Shown: in pieces, positions 19,801-26,686 of the stretch
Layout: every line of letters begins with the position of its first letter
Position numbering within the stretch: position 1 is the first letter of the stretch
NCBI GenBank assembly: GCA_020639075.1
Contig: JACKHI010000001.1
Location: 1,612,001 to 1,676,000, forward strand
Direction: 5' to 3'
Length of the DNA stretch: 64,000 nucleotides
DNA from: Phycisphaerales bacterium
GTDB taxonomy: Bacteria; Planctomycetota; Phycisphaerae; UBA1845; UTPLA1
Position numbers and translations under genes: made by a program
The notes under the pieces: model-generated
Database searches by the model: none
The model's input: only the letters and a program-made list of their open reading frames with translations
Told to the model about the DNA's origin: nothing

Positions 19801-19951
19801 ATGACTGCGCGCCGATCGATTCGGCGAGCCTGCGGCACGACTCACATTCGCCCAGATGCGCCGCCAGTTCGTCGACATTCGTCTGATCGTCGACTGACAG
19901 CAACATCTGCTCGATGTCATGCGCGTGCGGACATATTTGCGTCTTCTTCAT
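16874..19951 (-). CDS. membrane Ser/Thr protein kinase with N-terminal zinc motif and TPR ectodomain
   Basis: The 1025-residue protein begins with an anti-sigma-like HxxxCxxC motif (His32, Cys36, Cys39). A PknB-type kinase domain follows: Gly loop GRGGMG 91-96, Lys113, HRD 248-250 and DFG 268-270, followed by GTCRYMSPEQ. The domain contains a 40-residue Ala/Ser/Gly insertion at 180-222. One transmembrane helix lies at about 415-436, and the rest is about a dozen TPR units. The TPR part should lie outside the membrane and the kinase inside. The gene begins 61 nt after the ECF sigma-factor gene on the same strand. The zinc motif plus the adjacent sigma factor suggests that the kinase itself binds or controls that sigma factor; this is inference. 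Confidence 0.94.
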   Translation of the reverse strand: MKKTQICPHAHDIEQMLLSVDDQTNVDELAAHLGECESCRRLAESIGAQSSLEHELCWATEARAQSQVDVQEPLRRLSEILIDYEIIEEIGRGGMGIVYKARQAKLNRMVAIKVLPALLGAVRPESRARFRREAELAAGLEHTNIIGVYDYDEVDGTHYYAMQLIEGRSLRDILREIEDSGAVDVVLGIASGGSADRSANGGASAASAPRSADSPIGGNHRAYYRKIANWMADVADALHYAHEHGVIHRDIKPSNLLLADDGRLMISDFGLARPANNESLTISHSLVGTCRYMSPEQLDPKTCVVDRQIDVYSLGATLYELLAFQPMFGAEDDREVMKHVLQTEPVPPGHICRHVPTELETICLKAVEKDRSERYASARALGDDLRRWLLGVPIQAKKLTPPARAMKWLRRRKTLVALSGVAAISLAAAGYFYWAFSNSSRAADAARTDAQSQYVQLQLNEARERLASGDFSGALEEIQKGLAKKADAQSLLALQAEIAFRMGRWSEARRIVEAILFRDPSDWRAHYMAGFAASRASSCNCITFDAQQKARDSAADDQFAYHFEQLQRLNPGSAEDYCLQACREKDTTAAIRLLDRALHRNPALGEARLLRASLYGTLGDNEAMLADTDVAIDMDFGGALVHGQRGSALAQLNRFAEAIAAFTEAIRLDPRNVHWWYDRAAARAHSGDFDAALGDAAQALLLDPEYAFAYVAQGKSLAGLRKFDAARAAFNQAAELMPELADTYAERSALNRQELLLDDAIADADRVIEIDPADPRGYQQKALALLERRSFDEARQTLDACMAVEASEDTIRMRGAVNYYAGAYEAAVADFSEALRLRPGFFASLEYRGRSNFRLGHYQEAILDFTRWIDSGQQTEIAYIRRGMAYQILGDYALAKRDYAVGGSLHPLVKGYADVLEYLLRIAENKGDAPAVTSEEVAVTGEPKTWTDSLLAFVHGGLGEDELIASAKGETQTAEAYYYIGARLEAEGATRQAVTWFERCVAQERLRIIETDFAAARLLHAAHGF

Positions 19952-20012
19952 CGACCTGTTCCGGGGCCGTCACGCGTGAGCGTGTGATTGATCACGCGCG
20001 TTATGCGTCGGC

Positions 20013-20606
20013 CTATTCGGCTTCGTCCAGTTTCTTGATTCGTTTGCGGATCATGTTCAGAACGAGATGGCGTACGACGTAAACGTGCCCGACGGACATG
20101 TCGAGCCGCTTGGCAACTTCGTTCGCAGGCACGCCGTCGATGGCGTACATGCGAAACGCCTCCATGCGGCGCGGCGAGATGTCTTCCGACGCCTGATCGA
20201 GGCACCAGAGAATATCCTGCAACTGCCATTCCCGATCCCATACATCCTCGAGCGTCGGTCCGTCGTCGGCGCACACGGAAACGTCCGTCTCCGCCGCAAC
20301 GGGCAACTGTCCTCGACGAGCGTTCTGGCGAATCTTGTTCTCCGTGATCGTTCGGACCCAATGCCGAAAACGCCCGCGATCCCGATCGTATTGAAAATCA
20401 CCGATATGCGATGAAATCGAGACCATGACCTGCTGAACGATGTCGTCGGCGTCCTCGTCGGCGAGTCCGCGAAGCCGAGCGACGCGATAGATCGCCGGCC
20501 CGTACCGGGAAAAGAACTCGCGCCACGCGCTCTGCCCCTCCGGCCCTTCGCCAAGCGTGGCGATGAGCGAAGGTCGCGTATCTGGAAATCTCTTGGGCTG
20601 GAGCAT
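20013..20606 (-). CDS. ECF-family RNA polymerase sigma factor
   Basis: Region 2 is seen in the ADEDADDIVQQVMVSI stretch and the FRHWVRTITENKIRQ helix, and region 4 in EVAKRLDMSVGHVYVVRH. No region 1 or 3 is present, as expected for ECF factors. I chose ATG 20606 (MLQPKRF), preceded by a GAGGGGGGGA stretch; an in-frame GTG at 20696 would add 30 basic residues with no clear ribosome site. It is the first gene of a unit with the TPR kinase, a pairing seen repeatedly in planctomycetes. Target promoters are unknown. Confidence 0.9.
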   Translation of the reverse strand: MLQPKRFPDTRPSLIATLGEGPEGQSAWREFFSRYGPAIYRVARLRGLADEDADDIVQQVMVSISSHIGDFQYDRDRGRFRHWVRTITENKIRQNARRGQLPVAAETDVSVCADDGPTLEDVWDREWQLQDILWCLDQASEDISPRRMEAFRMYAIDGVPANEVAKRLDMSVGHVYVVRHLVLNMIRKRIKKLDEAE

Positions 20607-21272
20607 GCGCCGCAATCCCCCCCCTCGCTTGATGCGAGCACGAAGTGGTCGATGCCCCGATTGTACCTCCTCGCGAGAGTCCATTCCAAGATTCACCAGC
20701 TATGCCGGCGCCGAATCGCGGACGGTCCACACAACCGCCCATCGCCGATGCTGACGCCTCAGCCACCTATATGCCGAGTTGGACGACTTCTTACCGAGAT
20801 TCTGTTCGGTACACCGGGAATCGCATGTTCGAGTCCGTTTTCAACGGGTTTCGGCCGCACCGGCGAAAATATTGCCGTAAGCAAGTAAGAACGCCGCGAC
20901 TGGCGCATAAAGGTGTGTGAGGGGGATCTCGCCGCCCGGCCACGCCGACGGCAAGCCCAATCCCCGTTCGCGGCGGCTAGTGACGGCGAAACCGGCCAAT
21001 CGATGGCTCATCGCACCGGACATGCCGCTGTGAATCGAACGCGATTATCGGCAGCGCCTGTATCCAGCCTGACGAACGGCCGCGCGTGGATTGATGGCCG
21101 TACCATCCGTTCGGGATAATGGTTGTTCGTTTCATGACCAGGAGATTCGATCGCCCGAGTGCGATCTCGCGTGTACCGCAAGCCAGTGGATCGATTCCCG
21201 TCCGAACGGCTTGCACGCTTGTCAAACCAGTCCATCGGGAATCCGGAAGCAGACGGTAAGGGAGAGAATCAC
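20607..21272. other. divergent intergenic region
   Basis: This 666-base region lies between the sigma-factor gene (leftward) and the tandem exported-protein genes (rightward), and should hold both promoters. A small hairpin CTCGC/GCGAG lies at about 20625-20640, in the leader of the sigma gene. No protein frame with a ribosome site is seen. Confidence 0.45.
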
Positions 21273-21983
21273 ATGTTGCGTTTTGCACTGACAACGGTTT
21301 TGGCACTGGCGATGACCGCGACGATCGCCCATGCAAGCGTCATGGAGACGGCGAGTTCGCGATACAACCGCGCCCTCGTCGGGCTCGACAACGACAGCGA
21401 CGGACCGCATCAGACCAACGGCCCGTCGATCTACGGCCTGTTCGACAACACGACGAACGCGTCCGCCTCGGATTTTTCCGGCGATGCGAGCGGTTCCGCT
21501 TCGCAGACGTCGACGATCGATCCGGCGTCGTACAGTGCCGATCTCGATGCGATTGCATCCATCACCTATGACGGATTCGGCTTTGGATCGACCGTCGCCG
21601 AGTCGGATTTCGTTGTCGCGTTCACAGTGACGGCTCCGGTCGACTTCAGCATCAACGGCACGGCGTCCGCCAGCGGCGGCGGCAATCTGGCGTCCGTCAG
21701 GCTCGTACGCATCGGCGGCGTTGGAACGCCGACGCAGACGTTCGCGAGCCTCAGCGGCACCAACAGCACGATCATCGACGTCGACGGATCGCTGCTGCCC
21801 GGCAATTACGAACTGCGGTCCCATGCCGAAGCCGGCGCCGATTTCGTCTTCGAGAGCGGCACTTACAGCGGCACGGCGTCGACCAGCTTCACGATGACGC
21901 TCACGCCCGAGCCGTCGTCGCTCGTTCTGCTGACGCTGGGCGGCATCGCGTTAATTCGACGACGACACCAGGGAACTTTGTAG
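21273..21983 (+). CDS. exported PEP-CTERM protein, first of four tandem paralogs
   Basis: The start at 21273 has GGGAGAG upstream, and a signal peptide (MLRFALTTVLALAMTATIAHA) follows. The 236-residue product then has the family opening VMETASSRYN, followed by a Ser/Thr/Gly-rich all-beta body and the late motif DGSLLPGNYELRSHA. The C-terminus is a PEP-CTERM sorting signal: PEP, a hydrophobic helix (SSLVLLTLGGIALI), then RRRH. In known systems this tail is cut by an exosortase at the membrane. It shares the body, but not the tail, with the next three genes. Function is unknown; an extracellular polymer role is a guess from the tail. Confidence 0.88.
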   Translation: MLRFALTTVLALAMTATIAHASVMETASSRYNRALVGLDNDSDGPHQTNGPSIYGLFDNTTNASASDFSGDASGSASQTSTIDPASYSADLDAIASITYDGFGFGSTVAESDFVVAFTVTAPVDFSINGTASASGGGNLASVRLVRIGGVGTPTQTFASLSGTNSTIIDVDGSLLPGNYELRSHAEAGADFVFESGTYSGTASTSFTMTLTPEPSSLVLLTLGGIALIRRRHQGTL

Positions 21984-22023
21984 TCGTCTCTTGTCTCTCT
22001 TCTGACGACTCGCGCGTCTTTGA

Positions 22024-22056
22024 GCCCGAGCCGAGGCCCTTCGCCCCGGCTCGGGC
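22024..22056 (+). terminator. strong hairpin after the first tandem paralog
   Basis: GCCCGAGCCG (22024-22033) pairs perfectly with CGGCTCGGGC (22047-22056) around a 13-base loop. There is no following T-run, so it may be a transcript-stabilising hairpin or attenuator rather than a full terminator. Confidence 0.5.
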
Positions 22057-22131
22057 CGGGACACGCGACGATCGCGGCGTCCGATCCGAAGCATTCCCCC
22101 GGCATCACGCCACCCCGGAAAGACCTGTCCG

Positions 22132-22977
22132 ATGCGTCGAATCGTACTCTTGCCCCTATTCGCTCTGACGACGTTCATTGCGACCACACGAGCGCAAGTG
22201 GTCGAAACGGCCAGCATTCGGTACACCCGGGCGGCGCCGGACGCCGGCGGTCAGTCGATCGACTCGCAGAACTTCGGTCCGACGATCTACGGCGATTTCG
22301 ACGACTTCAACAACCAAGTCCTCACTGTCGGGCCTAGCACGGGCATTGGAACGGCCGAGCAGCATTCATCAATCGATCCGCAGCTGTATGCAGCCGAGCT
22401 CGACACATCGGCCTCCTGTATGCCCGATTTCTTCGACGTCGTGAACGGGTTCGCCGATTCCTATTACGAAGTCACGTTCACAGTCATGTCGAGCGTCAAC
22501 TTCAATGTCAGCGGAAACGCGGACGCAGTCGGCGCGGCCGGCGGAGAGACATCGGATGTGCGGATAGAGATCGTCGGCTTGTCCGCCGGATCGCCGTCTC
22601 AGGTCATCGTCGATCTCGATGACGGAGGCAGCACCTTTGACGCCAACGGAACACTCCCGCCCGGCGACTATTCAATCAGAGCGAGAGCACTGTCAGTCGT
22701 CACACGATCGTTCGACGATTCGTCAGGCAGTGCCTCGGCCAATCTCGACTTTATCATGACGTTCGATGCGGATCCTGCTGCAATTCTCGGCGACATGGAC
22801 TGCAGCGGCGACGTGAATGTCGACGATGTACTGCCGTTCACTCGGGCCCTGCTGGATCCGACGGCCTACGAAGCCGAATACCCGGATTGCGACAAGGACC
22901 GCGCGGACATGAATGAAGACGCTTCCCGAAACAGCGCCGACATTGCGCTCTTCGTGGCAGCCCTGCTGGAAAACTGA
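22132..22977 (+). CDS. exported protein with dockerin-like tail, second tandem paralog
   Basis: This 281-residue product has a signal peptide (MRRIVLLPLFALTTFIATTRA). It shares the family body with its neighbours: VVETASIRYTR, then PTIYGDFDDF, then an NVSGNADAVG strand and DANGTLPPGDYSIRARA. In place of the PEP-CTERM tail it has a dockerin-like pair at about 220-281 (GDMDCSGDVNVDDVLPF and DKDRADMNEDASRNSADIA). The Asp spacing fits two calcium loops, though the second is imperfect. It lies 148 nt after the first paralog and is probably cell-surface or secreted. Its role is not known. Confidence 0.87.
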   Translation: MRRIVLLPLFALTTFIATTRAQVVETASIRYTRAAPDAGGQSIDSQNFGPTIYGDFDDFNNQVLTVGPSTGIGTAEQHSSIDPQLYAAELDTSASCMPDFFDVVNGFADSYYEVTFTVMSSVNFNVSGNADAVGAAGGETSDVRIEIVGLSAGSPSQVIVDLDDGGSTFDANGTLPPGDYSIRARALSVVTRSFDDSSGSASANLDFIMTFDADPAAILGDMDCSGDVNVDDVLPFTRALLDPTAYEAEYPDCDKDRADMNEDASRNSADIALFVAALLEN

Positions 22978-23029
22978 TCGCGCGATCAGTCGATTCGCAT
23001 CCACGATGCAAGTGAAAGGACACTTCGCC

Positions 23030-23893
23030 ATGCCGCGCTCGCTAGCCGTTGCCGTCTTCACGTCGTTGATCTTTGCGCGGGGCCTGTCGGCGGACGTCGT
23101 TGAGACGTCGAGTTCGCGACTTGTCACCTGCAGCAGTCAGGGCGGCGCCAACATTGATGGACCGTATGAGATGGAGGACGCCAGCACATACGGCGATTTC
23201 GACGGATACGTCGAATCTTTCGCCTGGGACGACATCGGCTTCCACGGAGGTTCCTCGCAGGCGTCCCAACAGAGCCATGTGTCACACGGTCAATACAGCG
23301 TCGATATGTGGGTCCGAACGGATGCCGGCGGCGGAACGATGGGAACGGACTTTGCAATCGGATATGCCGAAACCGTCTTCGAAGTCCGCTTCACACTGAC
23401 CGAGGCGACGGATTTCAACGTCAGCGGATCGTACAACGCGTTTGGGTTTATCAATGGCGCCGTCTCAGAGACCGAAGTCCGCATCGACAGCGTGGGCGGC
23501 GGCACGCCCAGCCAGGTCATTGCCTTCACGATCGACGACTGCTGTCCTTCCGTTGACATCGACGGCACGCTCCTTCCCGGCGACTATGTGTTCAAATCTC
23601 GAACGCTTGTGATCGTTGACCACTCATTCATGACTTCCTACACCGACTCCAATGCCGCTAATGTCGTCACCATGACGCTGAATGTGCCTCAGTCCAACCC
23701 ATTGGGCGACATGGACTGCAGCGGTAGCGTCGACGCAGACGATGTCGCGCCGTTCATCCAGACCCTGCTCGACCCTGACGCATACGACCTCGCATTCCCG
23801 AATTGCGACAAGAACATGGCGGACATGAACCAGGACGCGCTCCGAGACGGCGATGACATCGCTGCCTTTGTTGCGGCCGTCCTGGGTGCCTAA
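23030..23893 (+). CDS. exported protein with dockerin-like tail, third tandem paralog
   Basis: I place the start at ATG 23030 because AAGGA lies 9 nt upstream and a signal peptide (MPRSLAVAVFTSLIFARGLSA) begins there; an in-frame ATG at 23006 is less good. The 287-residue body repeats the family motifs (VVETSSSRLV, STYGDFDGYVESF, SGSYNAFGFINGAVSETEV, DGTLLPGDYVFKS). It ends in the loop pair GDMDCSGSVDADDVAPF and DKNMADMNQDALRDGDDIA. It is much closer to the fourth paralog than to the first two, so the last duplication in the row is recent. Gap to the previous gene is 52 nt. Confidence 0.88.
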   Translation: MPRSLAVAVFTSLIFARGLSADVVETSSSRLVTCSSQGGANIDGPYEMEDASTYGDFDGYVESFAWDDIGFHGGSSQASQQSHVSHGQYSVDMWVRTDAGGGTMGTDFAIGYAETVFEVRFTLTEATDFNVSGSYNAFGFINGAVSETEVRIDSVGGGTPSQVIAFTIDDCCPSVDIDGTLLPGDYVFKSRTLVIVDHSFMTSYTDSNAANVVTMTLNVPQSNPLGDMDCSGSVDADDVAPFIQTLLDPDAYDLAFPNCDKNMADMNQDALRDGDDIAAFVAAVLGA

Positions 23894-23946
23894 TACGTCG
23901 CCCGCAACGGAGGCGCATCAGCGACTTCATGGAAAGGACGGTTCTG

Positions 23947-24813
23947 ATGACACGATTGGGAACGATGGTGACAGTGCTGGCGCTCCTGACGACAAGGCTT
24001 GTATCAGCAGACGTCATCGAGACAAGCAGTAGTCGATTCATCGTCGTCATGAACCAGGGCGGCGACGTTATCGACGGTCCGACTCAAGTGGACTTTGCAT
24101 CGACTCAGGGCCTCTTCGACGAAGTCGTTCAGTCATCCGCATGGAACGAGTTTCACGGCGGTTCGAGCGAGGCCCTTCAGGACAGCGACGTCACCCACGG
24201 CGTGTATCGCGTCCATCTGGAAGTGGGCACGGACGCGGACGGCGGGACTATGGGAACGGATATCGCCACGGGTTATGCGGAATCTTCTTTCGAATTGCTG
24301 TTTACGCTGACCGAGGCGACGGACTTCAACATCGCCGGAACATACAACTCGTTCGGCGAAATTAACGGGGCCGTTTCCGAGGTGGAGATCCGTATCGACA
24401 GCCTGGGCGGCGGCACGCCAAGCCAGGTCATCGCGTACGCGACCGACAACTGTTGCCCGAGCACCAACGTGGACGGCACGCTTCTGCCAGGGGCGTACGC
24501 CCTTCGTGCACACGTTCTCGCGATCGTCGATCAGTCGTTCATGACGTCCTACACGACAAGCACATCGGGCACGAATTTCACGATGACGCTGGATGTACCG
24601 CAGCCAAACCCATTGGGCGACATGAACTGCAGCGGCGTCGTAAACGTCGATGACGTCGCAGCGTTTGTCCAGGCTGTCCTCGATCCATCGGGGTACGAGA
24701 ACACCCATCCAAACTGCGATCGGAACCTCGCGGACGTCAACGGTGACAATCTCATCGATGGCGCGGACGTCTCTGCATTCTCTCGGTGTGCTCTCTTGGC
24801 CGAATGTCCGTAA
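23947..24813 (+). CDS. exported protein with dockerin-like tail, fourth tandem paralog
   Basis: The ATG at 23947 has AAGGA 10 nt upstream and opens a signal peptide (MTRLGTMVTVLALLTTRLVSA). The 288-residue product follows the third paralog almost motif for motif (VIETSSSRFIV, FHGGSSEALQDSDVTHG, GGGTPSQVIAYATDNCCPS, DGTLLPGAYALRAH). Its dockerin-like pair is GDMNCSGVVNVDDVAAF and DRNLADVNGDNLIDGADVS. The last residues (SRCALLAECP) replace the usual FVAALL ending. It closes the four-gene row and is followed by a two-way terminator. Confidence 0.88.
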   Translation: MTRLGTMVTVLALLTTRLVSADVIETSSSRFIVVMNQGGDVIDGPTQVDFASTQGLFDEVVQSSAWNEFHGGSSEALQDSDVTHGVYRVHLEVGTDADGGTMGTDIATGYAESSFELLFTLTEATDFNIAGTYNSFGEINGAVSEVEIRIDSLGGGTPSQVIAYATDNCCPSTNVDGTLLPGAYALRAHVLAIVDQSFMTSYTTSTSGTNFTMTLDVPQPNPLGDMNCSGVVNVDDVAAFVQAVLDPSGYENTHPNCDRNLADVNGDNLIDGADVSAFSRCALLAECP

Positions 24814-24865
24814 GCTTCCACCGAGCTCACGCGTTACGCGGCAATCCACGCATACCGTTCGATAT

Positions 24866-24920
24866 GAAAAAACCGCAACGGGCTCATCCGGACTTTCGGA
24901 CAAGCCACTTGCGGTTTGTC
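24866..24920. terminator. bidirectional terminator between convergent genes
   Basis: AACCGCAA (24871-24878) pairs with TTGCGGTT (24909-24916), with a small inner hairpin TCCG/CGGA. A run of six T follows on the minus strand and TTTGTC on the plus strand. It sits between the tandem exported-protein genes (rightward) and a small leftward gene. Confidence 0.6.
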
Positions 24921-25126
24921 TGTTGCGCCAAAGGCGTCGCCTATGGCCACATGTCAATCATCGTGCCAACCCGCTCGGCGATACCTCAAACGTTACAGTA
25001 GGTTCGGCCCCAACGTCCTGAGGCGTCTCCGCTCAGCGCCGAAGACCGGCGAGGTTTGCGGCGATTTGCCGCTCCGGGCGTCGCTGTTGCGCTGCGATCG
25101 AACCGATCGACATCACGTCTTGCTTT

Positions 25127-25372
25127 TCAGTCACTCAGCATGACCAGCGCCGCCGAATACTCGATCAGCCCCAGTAGCTGCTCACGATTCCATCCCGCGA
25201 TCTCGCTCTGGAGGGATGGCGGCGGGGCCGAGGCCTCGACCCGACTGCCGCCAGATGCGAGCGACATGATCCGATTGATCAACCGTTGATCGGACTGAAG
25301 CCGCAACAATCCGTCGTTCAATCCGCTTCCGTCATTCCATTTACGTTCGGCTGAATCTGTGGTCGTGACCAT
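25127..25372 (-). CDS. small protein of unknown function
   Basis: This 81-residue frame starts at ATG 25372 with AAGGA 9 nt upstream. It reads as one soluble, mostly helical protein (QSDQRLINRIMSLASGG, WNREQLLGLIEYSAALVML). There is no signal peptide, membrane helix or known motif. It stands alone, facing the exported-protein row. The good ribosome site and the terminator beyond it support a real gene, but the short length leaves doubt. Confidence 0.5.
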   Translation of the reverse strand: MVTTTDSAERKWNDGSGLNDGLLRLQSDQRLINRIMSLASGGSRVEASAPPPSLQSEIAGWNREQLLGLIEYSAALVMLSD

Positions 25373-25729
25373 GTGAGACGATTCCTTCGTCAAGAGGCCT
25401 TTTTGACGAGCATAGCAACGCGAGCTCCGGTGCCGGCCGCCCATGCCCTCCCTTGAGGTCCACGACTCTTAACGCCCTTCGGACGCGTTGCGCTCATTCT
25501 CAGGCGAAGTCAATTGCTAAATGGTCGATTTTTTTACGGTTTTTCAAATTCATGAGCGCCTGCCCCCCGTTTGTCGTTTTGGACATGGAGCGTCTGATGG
25601 CCGGCCGTGACGGACGTCCATGAGGGCCCTCCGGGGGATACTCAATGCGTAACCGTGAGTGATCGCCATTCGGCGCTTTCGGAGTTCTAGTTTGCGCGAC
25701 GCGCAACCCATCGCAGGAGAATTTGAGAC
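25373..25729. other. divergent intergenic region
   Basis: These 357 bases lie between the small leftward gene and the rightward exported protein at 25730. They should contain both promoters. I see no gene in them. Confidence 0.4.
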
Positions 25730-26419
25730 ATGAAAAGACACGCACACAACCTCACCATAATGGTTCCTTGTATCGTCGCCGCACTCTTCGTCAGCACGGC
25801 GTCAGTCGTCGCAGACAACGGCTACCAGGTCGTCTCGTATAACATCCGTGAGAATCCTGCCGATCCTCAGAGCAATGTCATTTTTCGAGTCACGTTCGAA
25901 CTGACCAAAGCGGATCAGGTCAGCGGCTCGATCGGATGGGAGATCTCGAGCGCATACTTCGAACAACCACTGCCGACGGGCGGAGACAACGTCTGGAAGA
26001 CGGATTCGCCCACTGTCGATACCCCCGACGGCCTCTGGTGGGTCCAGCATGAACTGCCAGGCAACCCGAAGCTCAGCGAATTCGACGCGCCGCCCCCGGT
26101 GTCCGGGCAAGCGAACACTTTTGATCCCCAGTTCAGCAACACCCTGATCTTCTACTTTGCCGGATTGGGCGGCACTCATGACGTCAACACGGCCCGTATT
26201 CGATACTCGTTCAAAATGGACGATGAAGAGGATCCTGAGGCGGAGGATGACGACGGGCTCGGAGAGATCATTCCGACGCCGCGCATTCCCGGAGAAATGG
26301 TCGGCGCCGCGAGTGATTCCGCACTCAGTTGCAACAGCATCGACGCAACAACCCTCCTGCGGGACCTCGGTGTCGACTGCCAAGCCGATTCGTCGGAACT
26401 CCATGACGAGCGCGTTTGA
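25730..26419 (+). CDS. exported protein of unknown function
   Basis: The ATG has AGGAGA 10 nt upstream and opens a signal peptide ending STASVVA|DNG. The 229-residue mature part is beta-rich early (QVVSYNIRENPADP, VIFRVTFELTKADQ), with several Trp residues in a GLWWVQHELPG segment. An acidic stretch (MDDEEDPEAEDDD) follows at about 163-175. The two cysteines near the end (ALSCNSI, GVDCQAD) could form a disulfide. There is no dockerin or PEP-CTERM tail. I recognise no family. Confidence 0.8.
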   Translation: MKRHAHNLTIMVPCIVAALFVSTASVVADNGYQVVSYNIRENPADPQSNVIFRVTFELTKADQVSGSIGWEISSAYFEQPLPTGGDNVWKTDSPTVDTPDGLWWVQHELPGNPKLSEFDAPPPVSGQANTFDPQFSNTLIFYFAGLGGTHDVNTARIRYSFKMDDEEDPEAEDDDGLGEIIPTPRIPGEMVGAASDSALSCNSIDATTLLRDLGVDCQADSSELHDERV

Positions 26420-26648
26420 GTCCGTGCAGGCCCGCCGGATGCATCGCGCTACGACGATCGCCCGTAAGAGCTGACTGACGCCCATGCGGCCCCAGGCTTA
26501 CGGGACCGGCCGCAAAAAGGGCATCCGCGCAATGCACCCGCGATTGACAAGACTTCTTGATGTTTGACGCTCCGAGCAACAATCGTCTGAGATTCGCTCA
26601 CGGTAATCGAGGAAGGGAAACGGCGTCCGATTGACGCTCACAAAGGCC

Positions 26649-26683
26649 CATGACGGCGCATCCGCACAAGGTGCGCCGTCATG
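26649..26683. terminator. 12-bp hairpin between convergent genes
   Basis: CATGACGGCGCA (26649-26660) pairs perfectly with TGCGCCGTCATG (26672-26683) around an 11-base loop. It starts four bases beyond the stop of the leftward kinase gene and follows the rightward exported-protein gene. There is no long T-run, but its position and strength fit a shared terminator. Confidence 0.6.
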
Positions 26684-26686
26684 CAT

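Noticed and set aside
22132..24813. cellulosome components because of dockerin-like tails
   Set aside because: No cohesin domain or glycoside hydrolase is seen; dockerin-like loops are common on planctomycete exported proteins.
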